Assembly: GCA_026193295.1 (NCBI GenBank)
Contig: JAPHSB010000469.1
Location: forward strand, 1-12,286
Direction of reading: 5' to 3'
Source of the DNA: Lysobacterales bacterium
Lineage (GTDB): Bacteria > Pseudomonadota > Gammaproteobacteria > Xanthomonadales > SZUA-36
DNA length: 12,286 nt
This document shows positions 1 to 6,681 of this stretch, in pieces (positions within the stretch are counted from its first letter, which is position 1; every line of letters starts with the position of its first letter). The notes under the pieces were generated by a model, which ran no database searches, had not been told where the DNA came from, and saw nothing but the letters and a program-made list of their open reading frames with translations. The translations under genes were made by a program, and so were the position numbers.

Positions 1-612
1 GGCGTGACCATCATCGGCTACACGGACCTGCCGAGCCGGCTGGCCGCCCAGTCCAGTCAGCTGTACGCGACGAACCTGCGCCACCTGCTGACCGACCTGA
101 CACCGGAGAAAGACGGCCAGATCGTCGTCAATATGGAGGACGAGGTCATTCGCGGCGCGACGGTGTGCAAGGACGGCGAGACCACCTGGCCGCCGCCGGC
201 GCCCAAGCTCTCGGCGGCCCCGGCCAAGGCCAAGCCGGCGCCCGCGCCGGTGGTTGAAAAGAAGAAGCCCTCGGTGCTCGGCCCGATCATCGGCATGGTG
301 ATCGCCGGCCTGGCGCTGCTGGGCCTGGGCTCGGTCGCGCCGCAGGACTTCATGTCGCACTTCACCGTGTTCGTGCTGGCCTGCTTCGTCGGCTACATGG
401 TGATCTGGAACGTGACGCCGGCTTTGCACACACCGCTGATGAGTGTCACGAACGCGATATCGAGCATCATCGTGATTGGCGCCCTGATGCAGATCAGTTC
501 GGAGACCGAGGTGATCAAGTGGATTGCGGTCGCGACCGTGGGGGTCACCGCCGTGAACATCTTCGGTGGTTTCGCCGTGACGCGGCGCATGCTCGAAATG
601 TTCAGGAAGTAG
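1..612 (+). CDS. pntA: NAD(P) transhydrogenase subunit alpha, C-terminal part (partial at left edge)
   Basis: This is the C-terminal 203 codons of the alpha subunit of proton-translocating transhydrogenase, an inner-membrane enzyme that moves hydride between NADH and NADP+ and is driven by proton influx. The reading frame is open at base 1, so the GTG at base 4 is an internal Val, not a start. Visible are the end of the NAD(H)-binding domain I (GYTDLPSRLAAQSSQLYATN, close to E. coli PntA), a Pro/Ala/Lys-rich linker (bases about 190-270), then four hydrophobic segments including HFTVFVLACFVGY and HTPLMSVTNAISSIIVIGAL, ending RRMLEMFRK. Soluble domain and membrane segments are in one chain, as in E. 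coli, not split into two polypeptides as in some other bacteria. The TAG stop lies 10 bases before pntB, so the two are co-transcribed. The promoter is outside the window. Confidence 0.97.
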   Translation, partial: GVTIIGYTDLPSRLAAQSSQLYATNLRHLLTDLTPEKDGQIVVNMEDEVIRGATVCKDGETTWPPPAPKLSAAPAKAKPAPAPVVEKKKPSVLGPIIGMVIAGLALLGLGSVAPQDFMSHFTVFVLACFVGYMVIWNVTPALHTPLMSVTNAISSIIVIGALMQISSETEVIKWIAVATVGVTAVNIFGGFAVTRRMLEMFRK

Positions 613-622
613 GGAGGTCGTC

Positions 623-2023
623 ATGGAATTCAACGGAATTATGGTGGTTTCGTACATCATTGCGACCATCCTCTTCATCCTCGCGCTGGGTGGCCTTTCA
701 AACCAGGAAACGGCCCGTCGCGGCAACTGGTACGGAATCGTCGGCATGGCGATTGCGCTGGCGGCCACGATCTGGGGCATCGTCTCTCAGGCTTACGTCG
801 AATTGATCGTCGCCCTTCTCATCGGCGGCACGGTCGGGATCATCGCCGCGCGGCGCGTGCAGATGACCCAGATGCCGGAACTGGTCGCCATCCTGCACAG
901 CCTGGTGGGTGCAGCGGCAGTGGCTGTGGGTTTTGCCAACTTCATGGACCCGGGGCGGCTGGCGCATTTCACCGGCGTCGAGCTGACCATTCACGATATC
1001 GAAACCTATATTGGCATCCTGATCGGTGCGGTGACGTTTTCCGGTTCGGTGATCGCCTTCGGCAAGCTGTCCGGCCGCATTGGCGGTAAGCCTCTCACGC
1101 TGCCGGCACGGCATTGGCTGAACCTGGCCCTGTTGATCGGCGCGCTTTACTTCGGCTACGCTTTCGTGCAGGAGTCGGCGGCAGGCGGCGGCGTAATACC
1201 CCTGATCATCATGACCGCCATCGCGCTCCTGTTCGGCATCCACATGGTGATGGCGATCGGTGGCGCCGACATGCCGGTAGTCGTCTCCATGCTGAACAGC
1301 TATTCCGGGTGGGCGGCCTCGGCGACTGGCTTTATGCTGGGCAACGACCTGCTCATCGTGACCGGTGCGCTGGTCGGCTCCAGCGGCGCCATCCTGAGTT
1401 ACATCATGTGCCGTGCGATGAACCGCAAGTTCCTCGCGGTCATCGCCGGTGGTTTCGGAACCAGTGAAGGCACCGTGGTGGCAGGAGCTGAGGACCAGGG
1501 TGAAGTTGTGCCCATTTCCGCCGAAGAGACGGCCGAACTGCTGAATGACTCCAGGGAAGTGATGATCATCCCCGGCTACGGCATGGCGGTTGCCCAGGCG
1601 CAGCACATCGTTCACGAGATCACGCAAGCGTTGCGCGGCAAAAAAATTAACGTCCGCTTCGGCATCCACCCGGTGGCCGGGCGCATGCCCGGCCACATGA
1701 ACGTGCTGCTGGCGGAGGCGAAAGTGCCCTATGACATCGTCTTCGAGATGGACGAAATCAACGACGACTTCCCGGATGTCGACGTCTCCATCGTCATCGG
1801 CGCCAACGACATCGTGAATCCTTCGGCATTGACGGATCCCGAGGGCCCGATTGGCGGCATGCCGGTGCTCGAGTGCTGGAAAGGCAAGACGACCATCGTG
1901 CTCAAACGCAGCATGGCCACAGGTTATGCGGGCGTACAGAATCCGCTGTTCTTCCTGGAGAACACGCGCATGCTGTTCGGCGACGCCAAGGACACGCTGG
2001 AAGCTGTGTTCAAGGCACTCTGA
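623..2023 (+). CDS. pntB: NAD(P) transhydrogenase subunit beta
   Basis: This is the 466-residue beta subunit, which carries most of the proton channel and the NADP(H)-binding domain III; E. coli PntB is about 462 residues. The first 270 or so residues are strongly hydrophobic and contain MPELVAILHSLVG, where H92 matches the conserved membrane His of E. coli PntB (His91), and GGADMPVVVSMLNSYSGWAA. Domain III follows an acidic, variable linker (about residues 280-305) and shows the nucleotide-binding loop GYGMAVAQAQ (from residue 318), GRMPGHMNVLLAEAKVPYD, EMDEINDDF and GANDIVNP, then GYAGVQNPLFF near the end. The ATG at 623 has a strong ribosome site, GGGAGG, five bases upstream, which overlaps the pntA stop. 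All expected motifs are intact. With pntA it supplies NADPH from NADH. It converges with the SDR gene on the other strand. Confidence 0.98.
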   Translation: MEFNGIMVVSYIIATILFILALGGLSNQETARRGNWYGIVGMAIALAATIWGIVSQAYVELIVALLIGGTVGIIAARRVQMTQMPELVAILHSLVGAAAVAVGFANFMDPGRLAHFTGVELTIHDIETYIGILIGAVTFSGSVIAFGKLSGRIGGKPLTLPARHWLNLALLIGALYFGYAFVQESAAGGGVIPLIIMTAIALLFGIHMVMAIGGADMPVVVSMLNSYSGWAASATGFMLGNDLLIVTGALVGSSGAILSYIMCRAMNRKFLAVIAGGFGTSEGTVVAGAEDQGEVVPISAEETAELLNDSREVMIIPGYGMAVAQAQHIVHEITQALRGKKINVRFGIHPVAGRMPGHMNVLLAEAKVPYDIVFEMDEINDDFPDVDVSIVIGANDIVNPSALTDPEGPIGGMPVLECWKGKTTIVLKRSMATGYAGVQNPLFFLENTRMLFGDAKDTLEAVFKAL

Positions 2024-2212
2024 TCAGAAGCGGGACCAGGGGCCGTCGTCCTCGGCCCAGTCTTTGTGGCTGCGGTTGCGCGGTATGATCAGCAATTCGC
2101 ACGGCTGTTGGTGGTTCTCCCGATCATCGACAATGACGCGCCCGTTCCCTACTACGCACAGCATCAGGTGATCCTGCCCTGCTCCGCTGTGCCGGTTCCG
2201 GAAGTATGTGGC
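2024..2212 (-). pseudogene. Remnant resembling the N-terminal cupin domain of an AraC-family regulator
   Basis: On the minus strand, directly after the SDR stop and in the same frame, 62 sense codons run to a TGA at 2024-2026. The translation contains LMLCVVGNGRVIVDD, then ELLIIPRNRSHKDW, then GPWSRF and stop. This spacing fits the sugar-binding cupin of AraC-type regulators: a G-x-G strand, then a Leu/Ile-rich 'IPR...H' strand, then 'PWS' followed by aromatics. In such proteins the next residue is often Trp, and the stop (TGA) is one base from TGG. Neither the rest of the cupin nor a helix-turn-helix domain follows, because the pntB coding sequence begins immediately. The only ATG is at 2164, which would give 46 residues, and it has no clear ribosome site. 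A decayed gene fragment is the best reading; a short real cupin protein or a chance open frame are alternatives. The family assignment is from pattern only. Confidence 0.4.
2040..2058 (+). terminator. Possible rho-independent terminator after pntB
   Basis: GGGCCG and CGGCCC form a six-pair GC stem around a seven-base loop, 16 bases after the pntB stop, followed by AGTCTTTGT. The T-run is short, so termination may be weak. The hairpin lies within the cupin-like remnant of the other strand, so its GC content could also come from coding. Confidence 0.4.
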
Positions 2213-2950
2213 TCAGGCGGTATTGCCGCCGTCAATCGGAATCGCCGCGCCGGTGATCTGCGCTGCCTGGTCCGAGGCCAGGTAGAGCACCAGGGCGGCG
2301 ACCTCGTCCGCCCGCGTGACCCTTCCGCTGGGGCTGTCCCGCCCGTATTTTTCCAGTGCTTCCGCGTGTGACAGGCCATCGTGAACGGCCTCCGTCACCA
2401 ACATGGGTGTGTCGACGTCACCGGGGCAGACCGCGTTGATGCGAACACCCTGCGCAGCATGATCCAGCGCCATGCCTTTGGTCAATAACACCAGGCCCCC
2501 TTTGCTGGCGCAGTAGGCTGCCGCTCTTTTGCCGCCCTGCAGGCCCCAGTCCGATGCGATATTGATGATCGTGCCGCGGGTCGCTTGCAAATGAGGCAAG
2601 GCTGCTTTGCTGAGAAAAAACGGTGCATCGAGGTTCACGGCAAGGGTCCTGCGCCAGTCCTCCTCGCGGGTCTCGCTGGCATCGCCCCGAAGGTAGATCC
2701 CCGCGTTGTTGACCAGCACGTCCAGGCGCCCGAATTGCCCGACGCAATCCAGCACCAGCTTTTCGCAAGCCTGTCGCTCGGTCAGATCGCCGGTCCAGGG
2801 AATGACCCCACCCGATCCTTCGACAATTGCGGCCAGCCGCTTTGCATCGCGGCCCGCAGCCATGACCTGAAAACCGTTACGGGCGAACAGTTCTGCGACA
2901 GCGGTGCCAATACCGGAGCTGGCGCCGGTGACGATAGCGACTTTTTTCAT
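2213..2950 (-). CDS. Short-chain dehydrogenase/reductase (SDR), classical type
   Basis: This is a 245-residue Rossmann-fold NAD(P)-dependent oxidoreductase, a normal length for a classical SDR. It shows the cofactor loop TGASSGIG (residues 8-15), NNAG (81-84), a catalytic Asn (N106), Ser (S133 in IASDWG), Tyr and Lys of YCASK (Y146, K150), the CPGDVDTPM loop (175-183) and the usual ending IPIDGG. The Arg in AAGRD after the second strand (R34) suggests NADP(H) rather than NAD(H); that is inference. It is probably cytosolic. The substrate cannot be told: FabG-like, alcohol and sugar dehydrogenases all share these motifs. The ATG at 2950 is chosen because MKKVAIVTG is the standard SDR beginning. 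An in-frame TTG at 2971 would add seven residues and has no ribosome site. The site before the ATG is also weak. The gene is transcribed alone, convergent with pntB and divergent from the DUF481 gene. Confidence 0.93.
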   Translation of the reverse strand: MKKVAIVTGASSGIGTAVAELFARNGFQVMAAGRDAKRLAAIVEGSGGVIPWTGDLTERQACEKLVLDCVGQFGRLDVLVNNAGIYLRGDASETREEDWRRTLAVNLDAPFFLSKAALPHLQATRGTIINIASDWGLQGGKRAAAYCASKGGLVLLTKGMALDHAAQGVRINAVCPGDVDTPMLVTEAVHDGLSHAEALEKYGRDSPSGRVTRADEVAALVLYLASDQAAQITGAAIPIDGGNTA

Positions 2951-3098
2951 GAGAGTGGGTCCATACTTCAAGTGGAAAAAATCGGATACCTGGATTTAAT
3001 CTGGCGACCAGGCCACGGTTGGACTGTTGCCCGGCAAACCGATCATAGCCCTTGATTTCGCTGAGCACCACGTACCAGCTGTTATTTTTGGTCCTGTG

Positions 3099-3120
3099 TG
3101 CATCATTTCGCAATGATGCA
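3099..3120. promoter_or_regulatory. 22-bp near-perfect dyad, candidate operator
   Basis: TGCATCATT (3099-3107) and AATGATGCA (3112-3120) are exact inverted repeats around TCGC, and the central CG also pairs, so only one position of the 11-bp half-site fails. It ends four bases before the likely -35 of the DUF481 promoter and lies about 150 bases upstream of the SDR start on the other strand. That is a natural place for a dimeric regulator of either or both genes. It has no following T-run, so it is not terminator-like. The regulator is unknown. Confidence 0.5.
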
Positions 3121-3124
3121 GCCA

Positions 3125-3153
3125 TCGAACACCGTCGCGGATGCGGCTATAAT
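3125..3153 (+). promoter_or_regulatory. Probable sigma-70 promoter of the DUF481/porin pair
   Basis: A perfect TATAAT (3148-3153) stands 17 bases after TCGAAC (3125-3130), a weak -35 that matches three of six consensus positions. Transcription would start near 3160 and give a leader of about 65 bases. A weak -35 next to the upstream dyad would fit activator-dependent expression. The promoter lies inside the longer open frame that begins at 3098, which argues for the later start at 3224. Confidence 0.55.
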
Positions 3154-3223
3154 GCCGAGCTTTGCCGCCACCGGACCGATCAGGGGGCTGCAATGCGGAT
3201 CTGCAATCAACCGGAGAGAAACC

Positions 3224-4240
3224 ATGACCATCCTCAGCCGGCGCGTCTTGGGCGCCTGTTTTCTGTTACTACCGTGCGTGCTGCCTGGCGTCGCGTCTGC
3301 CGACCAATTGATCATGAAGAACGGCGACGTGATCACCGGTTCGATATCGAAGATCAGTGATGGCGACATCTACATCGAACCGAGTTACGCTGACGAGTTC
3401 GCAGTGGCCCTGGACGAGGTGTCCTCTATCGAGAACGAGAAGATCCTCGAGATCGAGATGAAGGACGGCTCTGAAATCAAGGCCCAGTTTGCAGGTGTGA
3501 GCGACGCCGGCGAGCAGATTCTGTTGGTCGATGGCTCGCCGATGAACGTGGGCCTGGCGGACCTCGAGGAGGCCGAGGAGCCCCCGGAGTGGTACGACCG
3601 TGTATCCCATGCCGAACTCAACACCACGATCAACAGCGGCAATACCGACAGCAAGAATACCCTGGTGTTCGCCGACACGCGATTGAAGCTGGGGGATCAC
3701 CGGCACCTGGCCGACCTGACCATCCGCCGTGACGAGACCGAAGGCATTCAGACCAAGAAGCAGGACCTGTTCCGCTACGAATACAACTGGATGTTCAACG
3801 AGCCCTGGTACACGGGTGTGACGGGCAGTTACGAACGAGACCCGATCCGCGAACTGGACCATCGTTACAGCATCGGCGCCATCATCGGCCGGGATCTCAT
3901 AGACAATGCCCACCAGTTCCTGACCTTCAGCGCTGGCGTGGGTTGGTCGGAAGAAAAGATCTCCGGTGTCCCCGAGAGCGGCGCGGTCGGGCTCTGGCGG
4001 CTGATTTACGAGCATGATTTCCTGGGCGGTGACCTGAGCTTCTTCCACAACGACACGATCTCCTACCAGTTTTATGACGTGAACAACACGATCCTCAAGA
4101 CCAACACGGGCTTCCGCTACGACATCATCGATGACATCTACGCAAGCCTGTCGCTGCGCTACGATTATGAAACCGAGCCGGCCGCGGACGCCAAGAATTC
4201 GGACACGACGCTGGTGATCGGTATAGGCGCCGAGTTCTGA
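3224..4240 (+). CDS. DUF481 family outer-membrane beta-barrel protein
   Basis: This 338-residue exported protein has a signal peptide (residues 1-26, two Arg then a hydrophobic core, cleavage likely after ASA before DQ). Residues 27-112 hold two tandem copies of a short beta-rich unit: IMKNGDVITGSISKISDGDI and, about 47 residues later, IEMKDGSEIKAQFAGVSDAG. From about residue 125 comes the DUF481 region, opening with ELNTTINSGNTDSKNT, followed by alternating strands, YEYNWMF, and a C-terminal Phe (GIGAEF) typical of outer-membrane barrels. The family (E. coli YdiY is a member) is often labelled salt-induced outer-membrane protein, but its role is not established. The start at 3224 is supported by GGAGAG five bases upstream, by the signal peptide, and by the TATAAT that lies downstream of the alternative GTG at 3098. 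It is followed after 12 bases by the porin-like gene. Confidence 0.9.
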   Translation: MTILSRRVLGACFLLLPCVLPGVASADQLIMKNGDVITGSISKISDGDIYIEPSYADEFAVALDEVSSIENEKILEIEMKDGSEIKAQFAGVSDAGEQILLVDGSPMNVGLADLEEAEEPPEWYDRVSHAELNTTINSGNTDSKNTLVFADTRLKLGDHRHLADLTIRRDETEGIQTKKQDLFRYEYNWMFNEPWYTGVTGSYERDPIRELDHRYSIGAIIGRDLIDNAHQFLTFSAGVGWSEEKISGVPESGAVGLWRLIYEHDFLGGDLSFFHNDTISYQFYDVNNTILKTNTGFRYDIIDDIYASLSLRYDYETEPAADAKNSDTTLVIGIGAEF

Positions 4241-4252
4241 TCGGGGCGCCGC

Positions 4253-5269
4253 GTGTCCAGGCTGTTCCTCACGGGTTGCCTGGCAGCGGTGCTCTTGTGC
4301 ACCTCATACGCCGCCGGTGCGGACGACTATCCCACCTTCCGCGCCGGCTGTCTGCTGTTCGGCGATGCCTACCACGTACCGAGTCATCACAGCGAGGTGG
4401 GTGACGGCGCCACCGGCGTGGTCCTGCGGCGTGGCTACCTGACTTTCAACACAGATTTGAGCGAGAACTGGTTCGGTCGCTTGCGCTTTGAGCTCAACCA
4501 GTCCGGTGAATTCGAGACCTACACTTTCGATACGCAGGTCAAGGATCTCTACCTGGGCCGCAAGGTGGGCCGGCACAAGCTCTTGCTGGGCCTGTCGTCC
4601 ACACCCACCTTTGACGTGATCGAGTCGATCTGGGACATGCGCTACCTTGCACGCACGCCGATGGATCTGCAGGGCTCGGCCAGCCGGGATACGGGTCTCG
4701 CCGTGCAGGGTCCGCTCAACGCGGCGGGAACCCTCCGCTACCGCGCCATGTACGGCGCCCCTGTCGAATTCGGTGGCGACAGCAACGACCGGGAACGCTG
4801 GATGGCTGCCGTGGGCTGGCAGCCGGCCGCGGGTTGGACCGTTGACCTCTACGCGGATTACGAAGCGCTCGAGGGCCCACACGACCGGTCGACCGTACAG
4901 GCTTTCGTCGCCTGGCAGGCCGAGCGCTGGCGCTGGGGCCTGCAATACGCCAACCAGGACCGACAGGAAGATCCACCTCTCGAACTGGCGTCCGCTTTCG
5001 TCGTGAGCCGGATGGGCGGCCGCACCAGCGTTTTCGGCCGCGTTGACCGCCTGCTGGAGCCGAGCCCCAGGGGTGACAGCATTTCCTACCTGCCGATGGA
5101 CCCGTCGGCCCGGGCCACGATGGTGTTCGCCGGAATCGAATTCCGGTTGAATCCGCACCTGGCGCTGACCCCGAACGCGGTGGTCACCGCCTATGACCGC
5201 AATGACCAGGGCCTGCGCCCGCAAACGGACGTCTACTTGCGCCTGACCCTGTTCCTCGATTTCGAGTAA
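4253..5269 (+). CDS. Porin-like outer-membrane protein
   Basis: This 338-residue protein has a signal peptide (hydrophobic residues 4-21, cleavage probably AGA before DD at 23/24). The mature part shows alternating polar and hydrophobic strands of a beta-barrel. Recognisable stretches are FGDAYHVPSHHSE, RRGYLTFNTDLSENWFGRLRFELN, KDLYLGRKVGRHKLLLGLSS followed by TPTFDVIESIWDMRYLARTP, and GSASRDTGLAVQG. These resemble uncharacterised proteins distantly related to phosphate-selective (OprO/OprP-type) porins. The cargo is unknown. The GTG start has a modest ribosome site (GGGGC at 4242-4246) and gives a good signal peptide. The chain ends LFLDFE, so the usual terminal aromatic residue is next to last. 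One Cys (C33) remains in the mature N-terminus, but the context is not a lipobox. It lies 12 bases after the DUF481 gene and is probably translated from the same mRNA. Confidence 0.8.
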   Translation: MSRLFLTGCLAAVLLCTSYAAGADDYPTFRAGCLLFGDAYHVPSHHSEVGDGATGVVLRRGYLTFNTDLSENWFGRLRFELNQSGEFETYTFDTQVKDLYLGRKVGRHKLLLGLSSTPTFDVIESIWDMRYLARTPMDLQGSASRDTGLAVQGPLNAAGTLRYRAMYGAPVEFGGDSNDRERWMAAVGWQPAAGWTVDLYADYEALEGPHDRSTVQAFVAWQAERWRWGLQYANQDRQEDPPLELASAFVVSRMGGRTSVFGRVDRLLEPSPRGDSISYLPMDPSARATMVFAGIEFRLNPHLALTPNAVVTAYDRNDQGLRPQTDVYLRLTLFLDFE

Positions 5270-5270
5270 C

Positions 5271-5308
5271 GGCTGGTTCAGCCTCTGGATCCGGGCCCGA
5301 ATGGGCCG
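5271..5308 (+). terminator. Weak terminator-like hairpins after the porin-like gene
   Basis: Two short hairpins follow the stop codon: GGCTG-GTT-CAGCC (5271-5283) and GGCCC-GAAT-GGGCC (5294-5307). The second is followed by G and TTTGAT, a very short T-run. Either could end the DUF481/porin transcript, but the stems are only five pairs. Confidence 0.25.
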
Positions 5309-5309
5309 T

Positions 5310-5337
5310 TTGATAAAGATCACGAAACCTGACTAAT
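5310..5337 (+). promoter_or_regulatory. Possible sigma-70 promoter of the RND efflux operon
   Basis: TTGATA (5310-5315, five of six consensus matches) is followed after 16 bases by ACTAAT (5332-5337, four of six). Transcription would begin near 5344, leaving a leader of about 140 bases before the adaptor start at 5487. A second, weaker candidate is CTGCCG (5348-5353) with TATACC (5371-5376), which would lie inside the neighbouring dyad. Confidence 0.4.
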
Positions 5338-5357
5338 GGCTCATGTCCTGCCGCAGC

Positions 5358-5387
5358 GCATGTGGTGTCATATACCGCACAACATGC
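5358..5387. promoter_or_regulatory. 30-bp dyad upstream of the efflux operon, candidate operator
   Basis: GCATGT (5358-5363) and ACATGC (5382-5387) are exact inverted repeats. After one mismatch the arms continue with GTG and CAC, giving nine of ten paired positions around a TATA-containing centre of ten bases. It lies 100 bases upstream of the adaptor gene and just downstream of the best promoter. RND operons are often repressed by a TetR-type dimer at such a site, but no regulator gene is present here. An RNA hairpin in the leader is an alternative. Confidence 0.35.
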
Positions 5388-5486
5388 TCGAACCGATGCG
5401 AAAGCGACCGGATACATTCGCCCCGGCCAGTGTCGAAAAAAGTGTAGCCGGCCCGGTTCGTGTCGATCCGACCGAGAGGCGTTATC

Positions 5487-6659
5487 GTGAAAAAATTGCT
5501 CAAGCTGGCCGCGCCCGTGCTGGTCCTGGCGGTGGGGTTTGTCATCGTCCAGATATTGATAGCCGCCAAGCCTGAACCGGAAAAGAAAGAAGACGAGGCG
5601 CGGCCAATTTCGTTGCACTACGATGAAGTGCGGTCGGAGGTCGTGACCCTTGCGGTCAGGACCCAGGGTGAGGTTCGGCCGAAGATCGAAATCGACCTGG
5701 TTCCGCAGGTCTCCGGGCGGGTCGTGGCCTTGTCCGAGAGTTTCAACGAAGGTGCGGAGTTTGGCCCCGGTACGCTGTTGCTGAAAATCGACGATACCGA
5801 TTATCGGCTGGCCGCCATTCACGCCGAAGCCCGGGTGGCGGAGGCGCAGACCGAACTGGAGCGCCAGCTCGCCACTGCCAGGATCAAGCAGGAGGAGTGG
5901 AGCGACGGGCGCCAGGATCAGGAACCCACCCCGTTCGCGCTCAATCTGACCCAGGTCGCCGGAGCCGAGGCCAACTTGCGCTCGGCCCGGGCCGACCTGC
6001 AAAAGACGCGGCTCGACCTTGAGCGTACCGAGATCCGAGTGCCGTTCCAGGGACGCGTTCGCGAGCGTTTCGTCGGCATCGGCCAGTATGTGGTGGCGGG
6101 CACGAAACTGGGGCGGGTGTTCTCCATCGACACCGTGGAGGTTCGGTTGCCGCTGACCGACAGCCAGTTGGCCGAACTCAACCTGCCGCTGGGATATACG
6201 AGCGACGTCTCCGCGACTGCTCCCCCGGTCCATTTCACTGCTGCCATGGGCGCCCGAGAGTACAGTTGGCAGGGTCGCATCGTTCGGATCGACGCTGCGG
6301 TCGACTCGCGCACGCGCCTCATCTATGCGACGGCCGAAGTGGCTGACCCTTACGGGCTGGCGGCATCCGAAGGCATGCCGCTTGCAGTCGGGATGTTCGT
6401 CAGCGCGGAAATCGAGGGTGTGACCGAACAGGTGGCTTACGTCATGCCGCGCGTAGCACTGCGCAGCCAGGACACGGTGTATGTGATCAATGCGGAAAAT
6501 CGCCTGGAAATAAGGACCGTCAAGGTACTGTCCACTTCGGAAGAACGCGTGGTGATCTCGAGCGGCGTCGAAACGGGTGAGCGGGTGGTGACTTCAACCC
6601 TGCCGAACGCAGTCGATGGGATGAAGGTCGAGCCCATCGTTGGCCGGGCGCAAAGCTGA
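5487..6659 (+). CDS. RND efflux periplasmic adaptor (membrane fusion protein)
   Basis: This 390-residue adaptor would join an inner-membrane RND pump to an outer-membrane channel. The N-terminus has a Lys-Lys start and one hydrophobic anchor (residues 7-26). There is no Cys lipobox, so it is held by the helix rather than by lipid. Next come the first half of the lipoyl-like domain (about 57-105, VPQVSGRV then GTLLLKIDD), an alpha-helical hairpin (about 106-180, rich in Ala, Glu and Leu heptads, broken at QDQEPTP), the second lipoyl half (TEIRVPFQGRVRERFVGIGQ then VVAGTKLG, 181-209), a beta-barrel domain (from about 215) and a membrane-proximal domain (about 315-385). The GTG at 5487 is preferred because GAGAGG stands seven bases upstream and MKKLLKLAAP is a normal beginning; an in-frame GTG at 5460 would add nine residues. 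The permease gene follows after 22 bases. Confidence 0.93.
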   Translation: MKKLLKLAAPVLVLAVGFVIVQILIAAKPEPEKKEDEARPISLHYDEVRSEVVTLAVRTQGEVRPKIEIDLVPQVSGRVVALSESFNEGAEFGPGTLLLKIDDTDYRLAAIHAEARVAEAQTELERQLATARIKQEEWSDGRQDQEPTPFALNLTQVAGAEANLRSARADLQKTRLDLERTEIRVPFQGRVRERFVGIGQYVVAGTKLGRVFSIDTVEVRLPLTDSQLAELNLPLGYTSDVSATAPPVHFTAAMGAREYSWQGRIVRIDAAVDSRTRLIYATAEVADPYGLAASEGMPLAVGMFVSAEIEGVTEQVAYVMPRVALRSQDTVYVINAENRLEIRTVKVLSTSEERVVISSGVETGERVVTSTLPNAVDGMKVEPIVGRAQS

Positions 6660-6681
6660 ACAGGCCCGGGAAAGAGCCAGG

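Noticed and set aside
2066..2371. Plus-strand open frame of 101 codons across the SDR 3' end
   Set aside because: It is antisense to the SDR and the cupin-like stretch, has no domain and no ribosome site.
3098..3223. Longer N-terminus for the DUF481 protein from GTG at 3098
   Set aside because: It would start inside the dyad and upstream of the TATAAT box, lacks a ribosome site, and would bury the signal peptide 42 residues inside the protein.
5333..5410. Minus-strand frame ending VVRYMTPHALRQDMSH, which recalls the TPHxLRH box of tyrosine recombinases
   Set aside because: The match is about six residues, the second His of the box is Gln, no catalytic Tyr follows before the stop, and the upstream part of the frame is antisense to the adaptor gene. 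Chance is more likely than an integrase remnant.
5336..5575. Plus-strand open frame of 79 codons overlapping the adaptor start
   Set aside because: It has no ribosome site or recognisable domain. It overlaps the first 89 bases of the adaptor gene in another frame and covers the leader dyad.
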